Positions 15,452-24,482 are shown, counted from the stretch's first letter. The stretch: 64,000 nt of DNA from JAHWKI01 sp035513575 (GCA_035513575.1 DATKBW010000157.1:48214-112213), one strand, 5' to 3'. Numbers and translations are program-made. The notes: generated from the letters alone by a model not told the origin.

Positions 15452-16350
15452 TGCCGCGGAGCGAACTGGGGAAGCGGCTGATCGTGGCCGCGATCGGCAT
15501 CCCCCTCGTCGTCGTCGCGGTCTATATCGGGCGGTGGGCCATGGGTCCCGCGCTGGCCTTTTTTGCGGGCGGGGCGGCATGGGAGTTCTATCGGCTGGCG
15601 GAGCGGCGGGGCGTGCATCCGATGCGGCTCCCCGGTGTGGCGAGCGCCGCCGCGCTGGTGCTGGTGGCCATGCTGCTGCCCAACGTGTCGCAGGCGGCGC
15701 CGGTCCTGTGGACGACGGCCATGGTCCTGGTCCTCGTCCTCTCCCTGGTGGCCACCTGGGAGCGAGGCGTGGAGGGCCAGCCGCTCCTGGCCGTGGCCGT
15801 CACTTCCTTCGGGGCGCTGCTTCCGGGCGGCGCCATGGCCTACGCCGTGTTCCTCCGCCACCTGCCCCTCGACCCCAATACCACGCCGATCCCCTACGCG
15901 ACCTGGCGGTCCCTGGCGGGGCTCTCCCTGGTCGCGTACCCGCTCGCGGTGACGTGGCTCACCGACTCCGCGGCCTTCTTCGCCGGGAAGCGGTGGGGGA
16001 AACGGCGCCTGATTCCGAGCGTGAGTCCGGGGAAGACCGTGGTGGGGGCCGTGGCGGGGCTGGTTGGCGGCCTGCTGGGCGGCTGGGCGGTGGGCCATCT
16101 GGTCATGTCCATGTGGCTGGAGCTGCCCGTGAGCCCGGCGCTGGGCGCCCTGGGCGGGGTGCTGATCGCCGCCGTGTCCCAGGCGGGCGACCTGGCGGAG
16201 TCGGTCTGGAAGCGGGAGGCGGGGGTAAAGGACTCGGGGGCGTTCTTCCCGGGTCATGGGGGAATTCTCGACCGGATGGACTCACTGCTCTTCACGATCC
16301 CCGCATCCTACTGGTGGCTCTCGCTCGTGGTCCGGCAGGGGGTGGGGTGA
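15451..16350 (+). CDS. cdsA: Phosphatidate cytidylyltransferase
   Basis: The 299-residue membrane protein has about eight hydrophobic segments. The CdsA signature is near the C-terminus: SVSPGKTVVGAVAG, then SQAGDLAESVWKREAGVKDSG and HGGILDRMDSLL, with the metal-binding Asp residues. It makes CDP-diacylglycerol for phospholipid synthesis. ATG 15451 was preferred to GTG 15427 because it begins MPRSELGKRLIVAAIG. The 3' end overlaps dxr by 4 bases. Confidence 0.95.
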   Translation: MPRSELGKRLIVAAIGIPLVVVAVYIGRWAMGPALAFFAGGAAWEFYRLAERRGVHPMRLPGVASAAALVLVAMLLPNVSQAAPVLWTTAMVLVLVLSLVATWERGVEGQPLLAVAVTSFGALLPGGAMAYAVFLRHLPLDPNTTPIPYATWRSLAGLSLVAYPLAVTWLTDSAAFFAGKRWGKRRLIPSVSPGKTVVGAVAGLVGGLLGGWAVGHLVMSMWLELPVSPALGALGGVLIAAVSQAGDLAESVWKREAGVKDSGAFFPGHGGILDRMDSLLFTIPASYWWLSLVVRQGVG

Positions 16351-17477
16351 CCGGGGTATCGATCCTGGGGTCGACGGGGTCCATAGGGCGCAGCGCGCTG
16401 GCGGTCCTGGAGCGACATCGGGACCGCTTCCGCATTGTGGCCCTGTCGGCGCACCGCAACGCGGAGCTGCTTGCGGCCCAAGCGGCGGCCTGGCGTCCGG
16501 GGATGGTGGTCCTGACGGACGGGGTGGAGTCCGTGCGTCGCGGGTGGCTGCAGGGGCGGGAAGGGCTGATCGCCGCGGCGACCCACCCGGAGGCCGACAT
16601 CGTGCTCAACGCCATTGTGGGGGCGGCGGGCCTCGAGGCGACGATCGCGGCGCTCGAGGCGGGAAAGCGGCTGGCGCTGGCCAACAAGGAATCACTCGTG
16701 GCCGGGGGCGAGCTGGTGATGGACGCGCTGCGGCGCGGCGGCGGGTCGCTGATCCCGGTGGACAGCGAGCACAGCGCCATCCTGCAATGCCTGCCTGGCG
16801 GCAGCGCTGACGCGGTCCGGCGGATGATCCTGACGGCGTCGGGTGGGGCGTTCCGTACCGTTCCACTGGCGGAGCTGGCGCGGGTGAAGCCGTCGGCCGC
16901 GCTGCGGCATCCCACCTGGGACATGGGCGCGAAAATCACTGTGGATTCGGCGACGCTCGTGAACAAGGCGCTGGAGCTGATCGAGGCGCACCATCTGTTC
17001 AGGATGCGCTATGATCAGCTGGAGGCGGTCATTCACCCCCAGTCGATCGTTCATTCGATGGTGGAGTTCGAGGACGGATCGGTGCTGGCCCAGATGGGCT
17101 TTCCGACCATGGAGCTGCCGATCCTGTACGCGTTCACGCATCCGGAGCGTCTCGAGGACCATGGCACCCGCTTCGACCCGGTGAGCGCGGGCACGCTGAC
17201 GTTCGAACCCGTGGACTCCGCGCGGTACCCCGCGTTCCGGCTGGGGGTCGCGGCCGGAACGGCGGGCGGATCCGCGCCCGCGGTCTTCAACGCGGTGAAC
17301 GAGGTGGCGGTGGCCGCCTTTCTGGACGAACGGCTGGCGTTCCTCGAGATTCCGCGGATCATCGAGAATACCCTGGAGGCGTGCGCCGGCGGAACCGTGG
17401 ACAGCCTCGAAACGGTTCGTGAGACGGACGCCCGGGCGCGGGCGCACGCGCGGGCACTGATCAAGGAGCTGATGTGA
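16347..17477 (+). CDS. dxr: 1-deoxy-D-xylulose 5-phosphate reductoisomerase
   Basis: The 376-residue enzyme begins at GTG in a GTGA overlap with cdsA. It has the NADPH-binding GSTGSIGRSAL, LANKESLVAGGELV, and the substrate/metal-binding DSEHSAILQCL and GAKITVDSATLVNKALELIEAHHLF segments. It catalyses the first committed step of the MEP isoprenoid pathway, which supplies precursors for undecaprenyl phosphate. It overlaps rseP by 4 bases. Confidence 0.97.
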   Translation: MTGVSILGSTGSIGRSALAVLERHRDRFRIVALSAHRNAELLAAQAAAWRPGMVVLTDGVESVRRGWLQGREGLIAAATHPEADIVLNAIVGAAGLEATIAALEAGKRLALANKESLVAGGELVMDALRRGGGSLIPVDSEHSAILQCLPGGSADAVRRMILTASGGAFRTVPLAELARVKPSAALRHPTWDMGAKITVDSATLVNKALELIEAHHLFRMRYDQLEAVIHPQSIVHSMVEFEDGSVLAQMGFPTMELPILYAFTHPERLEDHGTRFDPVSAGTLTFEPVDSARYPAFRLGVAAGTAGGSAPAVFNAVNEVAVAAFLDERLAFLEIPRIIENTLEACAGGTVDSLETVRETDARARAHARALIKELM

Positions 17478-18832
17478 TTGCCATCCTGGCCACGATCATC
17501 GTCCTGGGTGTGCTGATCTTCGTGCACGAGCTCGGGCATTTCGTCACGGCGAAATGGATGGACATCGAGGTGCCCCGCTTCTCCATCGGGCTGGGTCCGA
17601 AGATGATGGGCTTCACGCGAGGCGAGACGGAGTACGTCATCTCGTGGCTGCCGCTGGGCGGCTACGTGAAGATGGCGGGGATGGAGGACATGGAGTCGCT
17701 CGAGGGCGACGCCCACGACAGCGCGGAGGCCCGCGGCAGAGGGCGCGATTTCGACTCCAAGTCGCTTCCGGCGCGGGTGCTCGTGATCTCCGCCGGCGTG
17801 ATCATGAACATGCTGTTCGCGTGGTTCCTCTTCGCCGTGATCGCCATGGCCTGGGGCATGAGGGAGCCCCTGCCGCCGGTGGTCGGCGATGTGATCGAGG
17901 AGGCGGTCCCCGCGGAGGCCGTGGCTCTCACGGCGATCGCCCCGGGCTCCCGCGTAGTGGCCGTGAACGGACAGCCCGTCGGGGACTGGAACGAGGTCCA
18001 GCGCCGCATGGCCATGGCGCGCGACTCCATCACGCTCACGTTCGAGCGCGCCGCGCCGGTCACGGTGCCCGTACCGGAAGGGGACTCCGCGCACGCGGCC
18101 CTGGTCCGCTCGCTGGAACCCTCCCTGCCCGTCGAGCCGACGATCGGGACCGTGGCGGAGGGCTCGCCGGCCGAAGCCGCGGGATTCCGCACCCGGGATC
18201 GGATCGTCATGGCCGCGGGGACCCCGGTGTCGTCGTGGCAGGACTTCGTCGGGGCGGTGGAAACCCGCCCCGGCGAGCGGGTTCCGGTGATCGTCGAGCG
18301 GGACGGGGAGCGCGTCACCCTCGAGGTCGTCCCCGAGCCACGCGTCCTGGCCGGCGACCCGGGGGTGCGCGTGGGACGGATCGGCGTGAGCGCCCGCCAG
18401 CGCCCCGTCGACGCCTATCCCCGCACCCGGCTGGGGCCGCTCCAGGCCGTGGCGCACGGCGCGGAGCAGACGTGGTCGATCACGGTCCTGATCCTCGAGT
18501 ACCTCGGCGGGCTGTTCACCGGCCAGGCCTCCCCCCGGGACGTCGGCGGGCCGATCCTGATCTACCAGTTCACGGACCAGGTGGTCCAGGTCGGGTTCGA
18601 CGCGTTCCTGGACTTCATGGCGCTCTTCTCCATCAACCTCGCCATCCTGAACCTGCTGCCCATCCCGATCCTGGACGGGGGTCAGCTGCTCTTCCTGGCG
18701 GTGGAAGGGATCCGGGGGAAGGCGCTGTCGATCGAGCAGCGCATGCGGCTCAGCCAGGTCGGGCTGGTCCTGGTGGTCGCCATCATGGTCTGGGCCCTGG
18801 CGAACGACGTGCTGCGCCTCTTCGGTCTGTAG
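17474..18832 (+). CDS. rseP: Site-2 intramembrane zinc metalloprotease (RseP/RIP family)
   Basis: The 452-residue protein has HELGH at residues 18-22 in the first membrane helix and the second metal motif NLLPIPILDGG (Asp401) near the C-terminus. Two PDZ-like domains lie between; the second (VAEGSPAEAAGFRTRDRIV) is the clearer. RseP cleaves anti-sigma factors and remnant signal peptides within the membrane. The cdsA-dxr-rseP order is widely conserved; bamA, which often follows, is not next. The gene converges on the WalJ-like gene with 8 bases between. Confidence 0.95.
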   Translation: MIAILATIIVLGVLIFVHELGHFVTAKWMDIEVPRFSIGLGPKMMGFTRGETEYVISWLPLGGYVKMAGMEDMESLEGDAHDSAEARGRGRDFDSKSLPARVLVISAGVIMNMLFAWFLFAVIAMAWGMREPLPPVVGDVIEEAVPAEAVALTAIAPGSRVVAVNGQPVGDWNEVQRRMAMARDSITLTFERAAPVTVPVPEGDSAHAALVRSLEPSLPVEPTIGTVAEGSPAEAAGFRTRDRIVMAAGTPVSSWQDFVGAVETRPGERVPVIVERDGERVTLEVVPEPRVLAGDPGVRVGRIGVSARQRPVDAYPRTRLGPLQAVAHGAEQTWSITVLILEYLGGLFTGQASPRDVGGPILIYQFTDQVVQVGFDAFLDFMALFSINLAILNLLPIPILDGGQLLFLAVEGIRGKALSIEQRMRLSQVGLVLVVAIMVWALANDVLRLFGL

Positions 18833-18840
18833 CCCCGGTC

Positions 18841-19662
18841 TCAGAAGAGGCTGAGCTGGGCCGGCGCCGCCCGGCGCCGGAGCGCCTCCACGTCCATGGG
18901 AGCGCCCGGCGCCTCCTGATCCGCGACGTCCAGCGACCCGCGGAACGGCGTCCCTTCCAGCCCGGTGCCCACGATGTCCCGGGCGAGCCCGGGATCGTTG
19001 CAGGAGTCGCTCAGGTGGGCCAGGACCACCGCCGCGAGGCCGTCATGGCAGAGCTCCCGGGCCAGCTCCGCGGCGGCGCGGTTGGACAGATGGCCATGGC
19101 TGGACGCGATCCGCTGCTTCACGGACCAGGGGTAGGGCCCGCTCCAGAGCCGCTCATCGTCGTGGTTCGCCTCCAGCACCAGCACGTGGCAGGCGGAAAG
19201 CGCGTGGCGTACGGACGTGGTCGGCCGCCCGAGGTCCGTGGCGACCCCCAGGCGCGACCCCGTCCGCGTGTCGGCCACCGTCACCGCGACGGGATCCACC
19301 GCGTCGTGCACGGTCAGGAAGGGCCGGATCTCGAGGGCGCCGACGCGGAACGCCCGGGCCGAGTCGTACTCCACGACCCTCTCGATCCCGCGAAGCAGCC
19401 TGCGGCAGGCGCGGCGGGTGCGGGGGGTGAGATAGAGCGGGGTGCCGAAGCGGCGGGCGAAGACGCCCATCCCCCGGGTGTGGTCGCCGTGCTCGTGGGT
19501 GATGATGATGGCGTCCAGCGCCTCCGGCGCGACGTCCACCGCGGCCATGCGCCGGGCCAGGTCCTTGCCGCTGAAGCCGGCATCGACCAGGACGCTCACG
19601 CCGTCCGCCTGGACCAGGACGGCGTTGCCGCGACTGCCGCTGCCGAGGACCGTGACCTTCAT
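18841..19662 (-). CDS. MBL-fold metallohydrolase, WalJ/YycJ-like
   Basis: The 273-residue product has the metallo-beta-lactamase fold with THEHGDHTRG and metal ligands further on (TDLGRP, LEANHDDE, SSHGHLSN). The N-terminus MKVTVLGSGSRGNAVLVQ is typical of YycJ/WalJ proteins, which are proposed to act as 5'-3' exonucleases in DNA repair. The long open frame upstream of the ATG is a shadow of the GlmU-like gene. It is the last gene of the minus-strand operon, 47 bases after the GlmU-like gene. Confidence 0.88.
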   Translation of the reverse strand: MKVTVLGSGSRGNAVLVQADGVSVLVDAGFSGKDLARRMAAVDVAPEALDAIIITHEHGDHTRGMGVFARRFGTPLYLTPRTRRACRRLLRGIERVVEYDSARAFRVGALEIRPFLTVHDAVDPVAVTVADTRTGSRLGVATDLGRPTTSVRHALSACHVLVLEANHDDERLWSGPYPWSVKQRIASSHGHLSNRAAAELARELCHDGLAAVVLAHLSDSCNDPGLARDIVGTGLEGTPFRGSLDVADQEAPGAPMDVEALRRRAAPAQLSLF

Positions 19663-19709
19663 CCCCCGAAGGTCGGTCCGGGGCGGGGCGCTGTCAACGC
19701 GGTCACGGA

Positions 19710-20900
19710 TCAGAAGGACCGGGCCTCGAAGGCGGCGGTCAGCAGGCGGCGCTGCCGCTCCGACAGCGCGACGTCGCGACGGCCCATGACGGTCTCCGCG
19801 GTGTCCAGGAACCGCTCGACGGCGTAGACCACCTCGGGGTCGCCCCAGCTGAACGGGGGCACGTACTTCGGCGGCATTCCGCCGAAGATGTTCGATCCCG
19901 CCTCGACCACCGTGCCGGTGTTGAGCAGCGTGCCGATGGCCGTCTTCACGTGGTCTCCGAGGAAGCAGCCGATCTTCCGCTCGCCGGTGTCCACCTCTCC
20001 CTGTGGCGTCCAGATCCGCACACTGCCGTAGTTGTTCTTGAGGTCGCTGTTCGTGGTCATGGCCCCCAGGTTGACCCACATCCCCAGATAGGCGTGGCCG
20101 AGGAAGCCGTCGTGGGCCTTGTTGGAGTACCCGAGCACCACGGTCTCCTCCATCTCCCCGTGGACCTTGCAGACCGGGCCGATGGAAACGCGCTGGAAGG
20201 GTCCGCCCAGGAGCGTGGACCGTGGACCCACCCACGCGGGGCCGGCCAGGGCGGTGAAGGGCCGGACGTCCACGCCGTCCTCGAGGCGGATCGGGCCCTC
20301 CCGCGTGTCCAGCACCACCCCCGGCCCGATGGTCACCCCCTCGCCCACGGAGAGGTGGCCACGGCCCAGGAGGTGGACGCCGGCGGGCAGATCCCGGGGC
20401 GGGACGTCCCGGCGGGTGGACCCGGCGAGGTCCCGGGCGACACGGTCGGCATTCCCGGCCATCAGCTCCCACACGCTGCCGAGCAGCGCTCCCGGCATGT
20501 CGCGGCGCGGCAGGTCGGGGGCGGCGCCGTCGGGGTCGAGCAGGAAGCCCGGGCGAGGGGTCTCACCGGGAGGCAACCTGCAGCCCACGACCCGCTCCCC
20601 CGCCACGAGCAGCGCGGGCGCGTCGGGGAGGGGCGCCGGCTCCGCGACGAAGCGAGAGCTCAGGAACACCGCTCCGTCCGGGAGGGCGCCGGGGGCGAGC
20701 ACGGGGGGTGCCCACGGCTCGTCGTATTCGGCGACCCGCGGGTCGGAGGCATGGCCGAGACAGCGGAGGCCGAGGGCGGCCTCGGCCCGGGCTCTCAGGG
20801 TTCGGGCGCCGAAGAGCAGCTCCCCGGCGGGGCGCGTCAGGGTGAAGGGGCGCCAGCGCCGCGCGATGGCGTCATCGAACAGGATGAGGGGCGGGCTCAC
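19710..20900 (-). CDS. GlmU-like putative sugar nucleotidyltransferase with left-handed beta-helix
   Basis: The 396-residue protein has an N-terminal part (LILFDDAIARRWRPFTLTRPAGELLFG) that replaces the usual nucleotidyltransferase GXGTRM box, and a C-terminal hexapeptide-repeat domain with HGEMEETVVLGYSNKAHDGFLGH, TTNSDLKNNYG and NTGTVVEAGSNIFGG. It resembles the GlmU-family proteins of Bacteroidetes and Gemmatimonadota, whose sugar substrate is unproven. It overlaps manC by 4 bases (GTGA), so the two probably work in one nucleotide-sugar route. Confidence 0.85.
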   Translation of the reverse strand: MSPPLILFDDAIARRWRPFTLTRPAGELLFGARTLRARAEAALGLRCLGHASDPRVAEYDEPWAPPVLAPGALPDGAVFLSSRFVAEPAPLPDAPALLVAGERVVGCRLPPGETPRPGFLLDPDGAAPDLPRRDMPGALLGSVWELMAGNADRVARDLAGSTRRDVPPRDLPAGVHLLGRGHLSVGEGVTIGPGVVLDTREGPIRLEDGVDVRPFTALAGPAWVGPRSTLLGGPFQRVSIGPVCKVHGEMEETVVLGYSNKAHDGFLGHAYLGMWVNLGAMTTNSDLKNNYGSVRIWTPQGEVDTGERKIGCFLGDHVKTAIGTLLNTGTVVEAGSNIFGGMPPKYVPPFSWGDPEVVYAVERFLDTAETVMGRRDVALSERQRRLLTAAFEARSF

Positions 20901-21973
20901 GGGAGCCCCTCCCTCACGCTCTCCGGGAGCGCGGCCAGGAGGGATTTCAGGTCCGCGGCGCGGTCGCGGGGGAGCACGAGCGTCGCGCCGCGGACGCGGA
21001 CCACGATCAGGTCGGTCGCACCGAAGACGACGACCGGCTCGCCGGCCTCATCCCACACGACGCAGCCGCGGGAGTCCACGGCGTGGGCCGTGCCCACCGT
21101 GACGTTGCCGGCCGCATCCGCCGCGCGCGTCCGGGCGACGGCGTCCCAGGTGCCCACGTCGTCCCAGTCGAAGCGGGCCTCGAGGACGCCGACCCGCTCG
21201 CTCCGCTCCATGACCCCACGGTCGATGGAGAGGGAAGGGGCGGCGTCGAAAAAGCCGCCGATGTCGCCCCTGTCCAGGAGCGGGAGGAGCGCCGAGAGCT
21301 CGGGCGCATGATGCCGCACCTCCTCCAGCAGGCGCATGGCGCGCCAGATGAAGATGCCGCTGTTCCACAGGTACTCGCCGGAGCGGACGTACTCGGCGGC
21401 GGTGTCCGCGTCCGGCTTCTCGACGAACGTCTCGACGCCATGGGCGCCAGCATCGTCCAGTGGCGCCCCCCGCTTGATGTAGCCGTACCCCGTCTCGGGT
21501 CGCGTGGGGCGGATGCCCAGCGTGAACAGGCGGTCGTGCCGGTCCGCGGCCACGACGGCGGCGGCGACCAGCTCCCGGAACGCGGCCTCGGGGCGGATCA
21601 CGTGGTCCGCGTGGAGCGAGACCATGATCGCGTCCGGGTCCCGCGTGGCCAGGGCGTGGGCGGCCCACACCAGGACGGGCGCGGTGCCCCGCGCGCGTGG
21701 CTCGACCAGGAAGTGGTCATCGGCGAGGGCGGGCAGGGCCGCACGGATCGGCGCGACCAGCTCGGCGCCGGTCAGGACCCGAACCCGGTCCAGCGGGATG
21801 AGCGGCAGGATGCGTTCGACGGTGTCGACGATGAGGGGCCGATCGCTGGCCAGGGGGAGGATCTGCTTCGGCCGCTCGCGTGTGGAGACCGGCCAGAACC
21901 GCGAGCCAACGCCTCCGGCCAGGATCACCGCCCAGCTGCGTTCAGCGGGAGAAGAGCTCGTCGATGCGGGCAA
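20897..21973 (-). CDS. manC: Mannose-1-phosphate guanylyltransferase
   Basis: The 358-residue enzyme has the nucleotidyltransferase signature ILAGGVGSRFWPVSTRERPKQ (read in two halves ILAGGVGSRF and STRERPKQ), then VEPRARGTAP, SLHADHVI, ETGYGYIKRG, FVEKPD and WNSGIFIW. It makes GDP-mannose for glycan synthesis. It lacks the isomerase domain of bifunctional ManC. The TTG start at 21973 lies inside the end of the response-regulator gene (32-base overlap); a slightly later start is possible. Confidence 0.93.
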   Translation of the reverse strand: MPASTSSSPAERSWAVILAGGVGSRFWPVSTRERPKQILPLASDRPLIVDTVERILPLIPLDRVRVLTGAELVAPIRAALPALADDHFLVEPRARGTAPVLVWAAHALATRDPDAIMVSLHADHVIRPEAAFRELVAAAVVAADRHDRLFTLGIRPTRPETGYGYIKRGAPLDDAGAHGVETFVEKPDADTAAEYVRSGEYLWNSGIFIWRAMRLLEEVRHHAPELSALLPLLDRGDIGGFFDAAPSLSIDRGVMERSERVGVLEARFDWDDVGTWDAVARTRAADAAGNVTVGTAHAVDSRGCVVWDEAGEPVVVFGATDLIVVRVRGATLVLPRDRAADLKSLLAALPESVREGLP

Positions 21974-22334
21974 GGAGTTTCTTCGGACTGAACGGCTTGG
22001 TCAGGAAGTCCGTCGCGCCGTATTCCGCCGCCATCACGCGGTCCGCTTCCTGCCCCTTGGCCGTGAGCATGATCACGGGCGTGCTGCTCCGGTGGGGCAG
22101 CTGGCGCAGCTCGGCCAGGACATCGAGCCCGCTCGCGTGGGGCATCATGATGTCCAGGAGAACCAGGTCGAACGCCTCGTCGGTGCGGAGCCGCTGGAGA
22201 GCCGCCCTGCCGTCATGGACCAGCTCCACTCGATACGGTCCATCCTCGAGCTTCATCTGGATGATGCGCCCGATGTACGGCTCATCGTCCGCCACCAGCA
22301 CGGTTCGGCGATCGATTTCGGTGATGGTAGGCAT
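21942..22334 (-). CDS. Single-domain response regulator (CheY-like)
   Basis: The 130-residue receiver domain has the acidic pair in VADDEPYIG, the phospho-acceptor Asp in LVLLDIMMP, the conserved Thr in MLTAKGQ and the Lys in LTKPFS. It has no output domain, so it probably acts through protein contact. It is the first gene of the manC operon. No kinase is adjacent. Confidence 0.93.
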   Translation of the reverse strand: MPTITEIDRRTVLVADDEPYIGRIIQMKLEDGPYRVELVHDGRAALQRLRTDEAFDLVLLDIMMPHASGLDVLAELRQLPHRSSTPVIMLTAKGQEADRVMAAEYGATDFLTKPFSPKKLLARIDELFSR

Positions 22335-22436
22335 CGCCAGGAAGGGTCGAGGTCTCGTGGGTTGGGTGGAGCGGGGTGCCAGAATCGTGCCCCGCTCCGC
22401 GCGGACCCTTCACGCCGGTGCGCGGGTACCGGAGCG

Positions 22437-22466
22437 GAACATGGCCGCACGTGGGGGAGGTGTCAA
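22437..22466 (-). promoter_or_regulatory. Predicted promoter for the response regulator-manC operon
   Basis: On the minus strand, TTGACA (22466-22461) is followed after 17-18 bp by CATGTT (22443-22438) or ATGTTC (22442-22437). The -35 box is one arm of a perfect 10-bp palindrome shared with the divergent promoter. The leader would be about 95 bases. Confidence 0.4.
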
Positions 22467-22493
22467 GCCGGAAACCCGTGCCACGGCTTGACA
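22461..22493. repeat. Perfect 10-bp inverted repeat holding two divergent -35 boxes
   Basis: TGTCAAGCCG (22461-22470) and CGGCTTGACA (22484-22493) are exact reverse complements separated by 13 bases. Each arm ends in TTGACA on its own strand. The match goes 4 bases beyond the -35 hexamers, so it may also be an operator. Confidence 0.6.
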
Positions 22494-22517
22494 TCGGCTC
22501 GATCCGCGCCTTACCGT
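22488..22517 (+). promoter_or_regulatory. Predicted promoter for lipoprotein gene, near-leaderless
   Basis: TTGACA (22488-22493), an 18-bp spacer and TACCGT (22512-22517). The expected transcription start (about 22523-22525) is only a few bases before ATG 22528, and no Shine-Dalgarno sequence is present, so the mRNA should be leaderless or nearly so. Confidence 0.5.
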
Positions 22518-22527
22518 TCGCGCTCTT

Positions 22528-23142
22528 ATGAAACCACGAATCGTTCGATCCATCAGACGGCTTTTCCTCCTCCTGGCCGGGGTCGCCCCCCTCGCCATGA
22601 CGGCCTGCGACGACGGCTTCGAGCCGCTCCTCTGGGGGAACTTCCCGGACACGGTGGAGCTGTATTCGCTGGCCCGCGGCGAGTACGTGGACCGGCCGGG
22701 CGCCTACGACCTCCTGGACCGGCAGGGCGTGCCGGTGGTGGTCGAGGTGGATTCACGGAGGCGGGGCCCCTTCCAGTTCGATTTCGCGGTCACGGAGGAC
22801 GAGGCCGGCACCTTCCTGCTGCTGCCCACCGGCGTCTTCCAGGAGGCAACGGCCCGGCCGGGGCTGATCGCGGACAGCGCGGCGAGCTTCGAGGGCCTGA
22901 GCAGGGCGCCGCGCGACGGCTACATCACGGAGGAGGCGATCCCGGCGGACACCACTGTCGTCTATGCGGTGCGGAGCCGCCGCGCTCCGAACGGCTGTCT
23001 CGTCTACGGCAAGATGGAAATCCTCGGCATGACCCCGGATGGCATCATGACGATCCGGACGCTGGTGAACCGGAACTGCGGGGACCGCAGCCTGGTGCCG
23101 AACGCCCCGGAGGAGGACGACGAGGACGCAGGCGAGGGCTGA
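22528..23142 (+). CDS. Predicted lipoprotein of unknown function
   Basis: The 204-residue protein has a basic N-terminus, a hydrophobic stretch and a lipobox-like end at Cys27 (AMTAC). The mature part has no recognised domain. It includes a pair of Cys residues (NGCLVYG and NRNCGD) and an acidic C-terminal tail (EEDDEDAGEG). It lies 2 bases before serS, so it probably heads that operon. Starts with ATG and no visible ribosome binding site. Confidence 0.75.
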   Translation: MKPRIVRSIRRLFLLLAGVAPLAMTACDDGFEPLLWGNFPDTVELYSLARGEYVDRPGAYDLLDRQGVPVVVEVDSRRRGPFQFDFAVTEDEAGTFLLLPTGVFQEATARPGLIADSAASFEGLSRAPRDGYITEEAIPADTTVVYAVRSRRAPNGCLVYGKMEILGMTPDGIMTIRTLVNRNCGDRSLVPNAPEEDDEDAGEG

Positions 23143-23144
23143 GG

Positions 23145-24425
23145 GTGCTCGACGTCCGACGCATCCGGGAGGAGCCTGAGGCCGTCCGCGAGCGGATGGC
23201 GGTGCGGGGCGATTCCGGGCTCTCCGCGCTGCTGGACCGCGTCCTCGAGCTGGACGCTTCCAGGCGCGGGCTGGTGGCGGAGGTGGACGAGCAGCGCGCG
23301 CGGCGGAACGAGGTGTCGCCGCGGGTCGCCGAGCTGAAGCGCGCGGGCCGGGCGGACGAGGCCGAGGCGGTGATCCGGGAGATGCGGGATCTCGGCGATC
23401 GGCTGTCGGCGGTGGAGTCCAGGCTCGCGGACGTGGAAGGGGAGCTCGAGCGGACGCTGCTGGAGATCCCCAACACGCCGGCGTCCGATGTTCCGCCCGG
23501 CGGCGAGGGCGACAGCCCCGTGCTGCGGGAGTGGGGGGAAGCCCCCGAGGCGTCGTTCGAGCGGCGGGCCCACTGGGAGCTGGGCGAGTCGCTGGGCATC
23601 CTGGACCTGCCGCGCGGCGCGCGGATCGCAGGGAGCGGCTTCCCCGTCTATGTGGGCGCGGGGGCGCGGCTGGAGCGGGCGCTGATCAACTTCATGGTCG
23701 ACCTCCACACGGACGCCCACGGATATACGGAGATCTGGCCGCCGCTGCTGGTGAACCGGGACGCGGCCCGGGGGACCGGCCACCTGCCGAAGTTCGCGGA
23801 TGAGATGTACCATGCGGCCGAGGACGACCTCTTCCTCGTGCCCACGGCGGAGCTGCCGCTGACGAACCTGCACGCCGGGGAGATCCTGGGACCGGCCGAT
23901 GTGCCGCGCCGGTACGCGGCGTACACGCCGTGCTTCCGCCGCGAGGCCGGCGCCCATGGCAAGGACACGCGGGGTCTGCTGCGGCTCCACCAGTTCGACA
24001 AGGTGGAGATGATGCGGTTCGAGCGGCCGGACGCGAGCGAGGAAGCCCTCGAGGAGCTGACCGGGCACGCGGAGGTCGTCCTGAGGGCGCTGGGTCTGCG
24101 CTACCGCGTCCTCCTGCTGGCGGGCGGGGACCTGGGCTTCGCCAATGCGAAGACCTATGATCTCGAAGCGTGGGCGCCGGCGGTGGGCCGGTGGCTCGAG
24201 GTCTCCAGCTGCTCCAGCTACACGGACTACCAGGCGCGGCGCGCGAACGTGCGGTTCCGCCCCGAGGCCGGTGCGAAGCCGGAGTACGTGCACACGCTGA
24301 ACGGGTCCGGCCTCGGCATCGCCCGGACCCTGGTGGCCCTGCTGGAGACGTACCAGGAGGCGGATGGGAGCGTTCGCGTTCCCGACGTCCTGGTCGAGTA
24401 CGTCGGGAAAGACCGGATCGCGTGA
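23145..24425 (+). CDS. serS: Seryl-tRNA synthetase
   Basis: The 426-residue class II synthetase has the N-terminal tRNA-binding coiled coil (about residues 30-105, charged heptads), motif 2 FRREAGAHGKDTRGLLRLHQF and motif 3 GSGLGIARTL. The VPTAELPLTNLHAGEIL serine-binding segment is present. GTG 23145 gives the family start (LDVRRIREEPEAVRERM). Confidence 0.96.
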   Translation: MLDVRRIREEPEAVRERMAVRGDSGLSALLDRVLELDASRRGLVAEVDEQRARRNEVSPRVAELKRAGRADEAEAVIREMRDLGDRLSAVESRLADVEGELERTLLEIPNTPASDVPPGGEGDSPVLREWGEAPEASFERRAHWELGESLGILDLPRGARIAGSGFPVYVGAGARLERALINFMVDLHTDAHGYTEIWPPLLVNRDAARGTGHLPKFADEMYHAAEDDLFLVPTAELPLTNLHAGEILGPADVPRRYAAYTPCFRREAGAHGKDTRGLLRLHQFDKVEMMRFERPDASEEALEELTGHAEVVLRALGLRYRVLLLAGGDLGFANAKTYDLEAWAPAVGRWLEVSSCSSYTDYQARRANVRFRPEAGAKPEYVHTLNGSGLGIARTLVALLETYQEADGSVRVPDVLVEYVGKDRIA

Positions 24426-24482
24426 GGGCGGGCGCACCCGCGCCGCTGCCCCCGCAGACCGTCCCGAAGAGGGGAACGGCAG

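Noticed and set aside
15534..16346. A long open frame in front of dxr, continuous with it
   Set aside because: The upstream part lies out of frame over cdsA and has the Gly/Arg-rich composition of a GC-rich shadow. dxr begins at GTG 16347, where homology starts.
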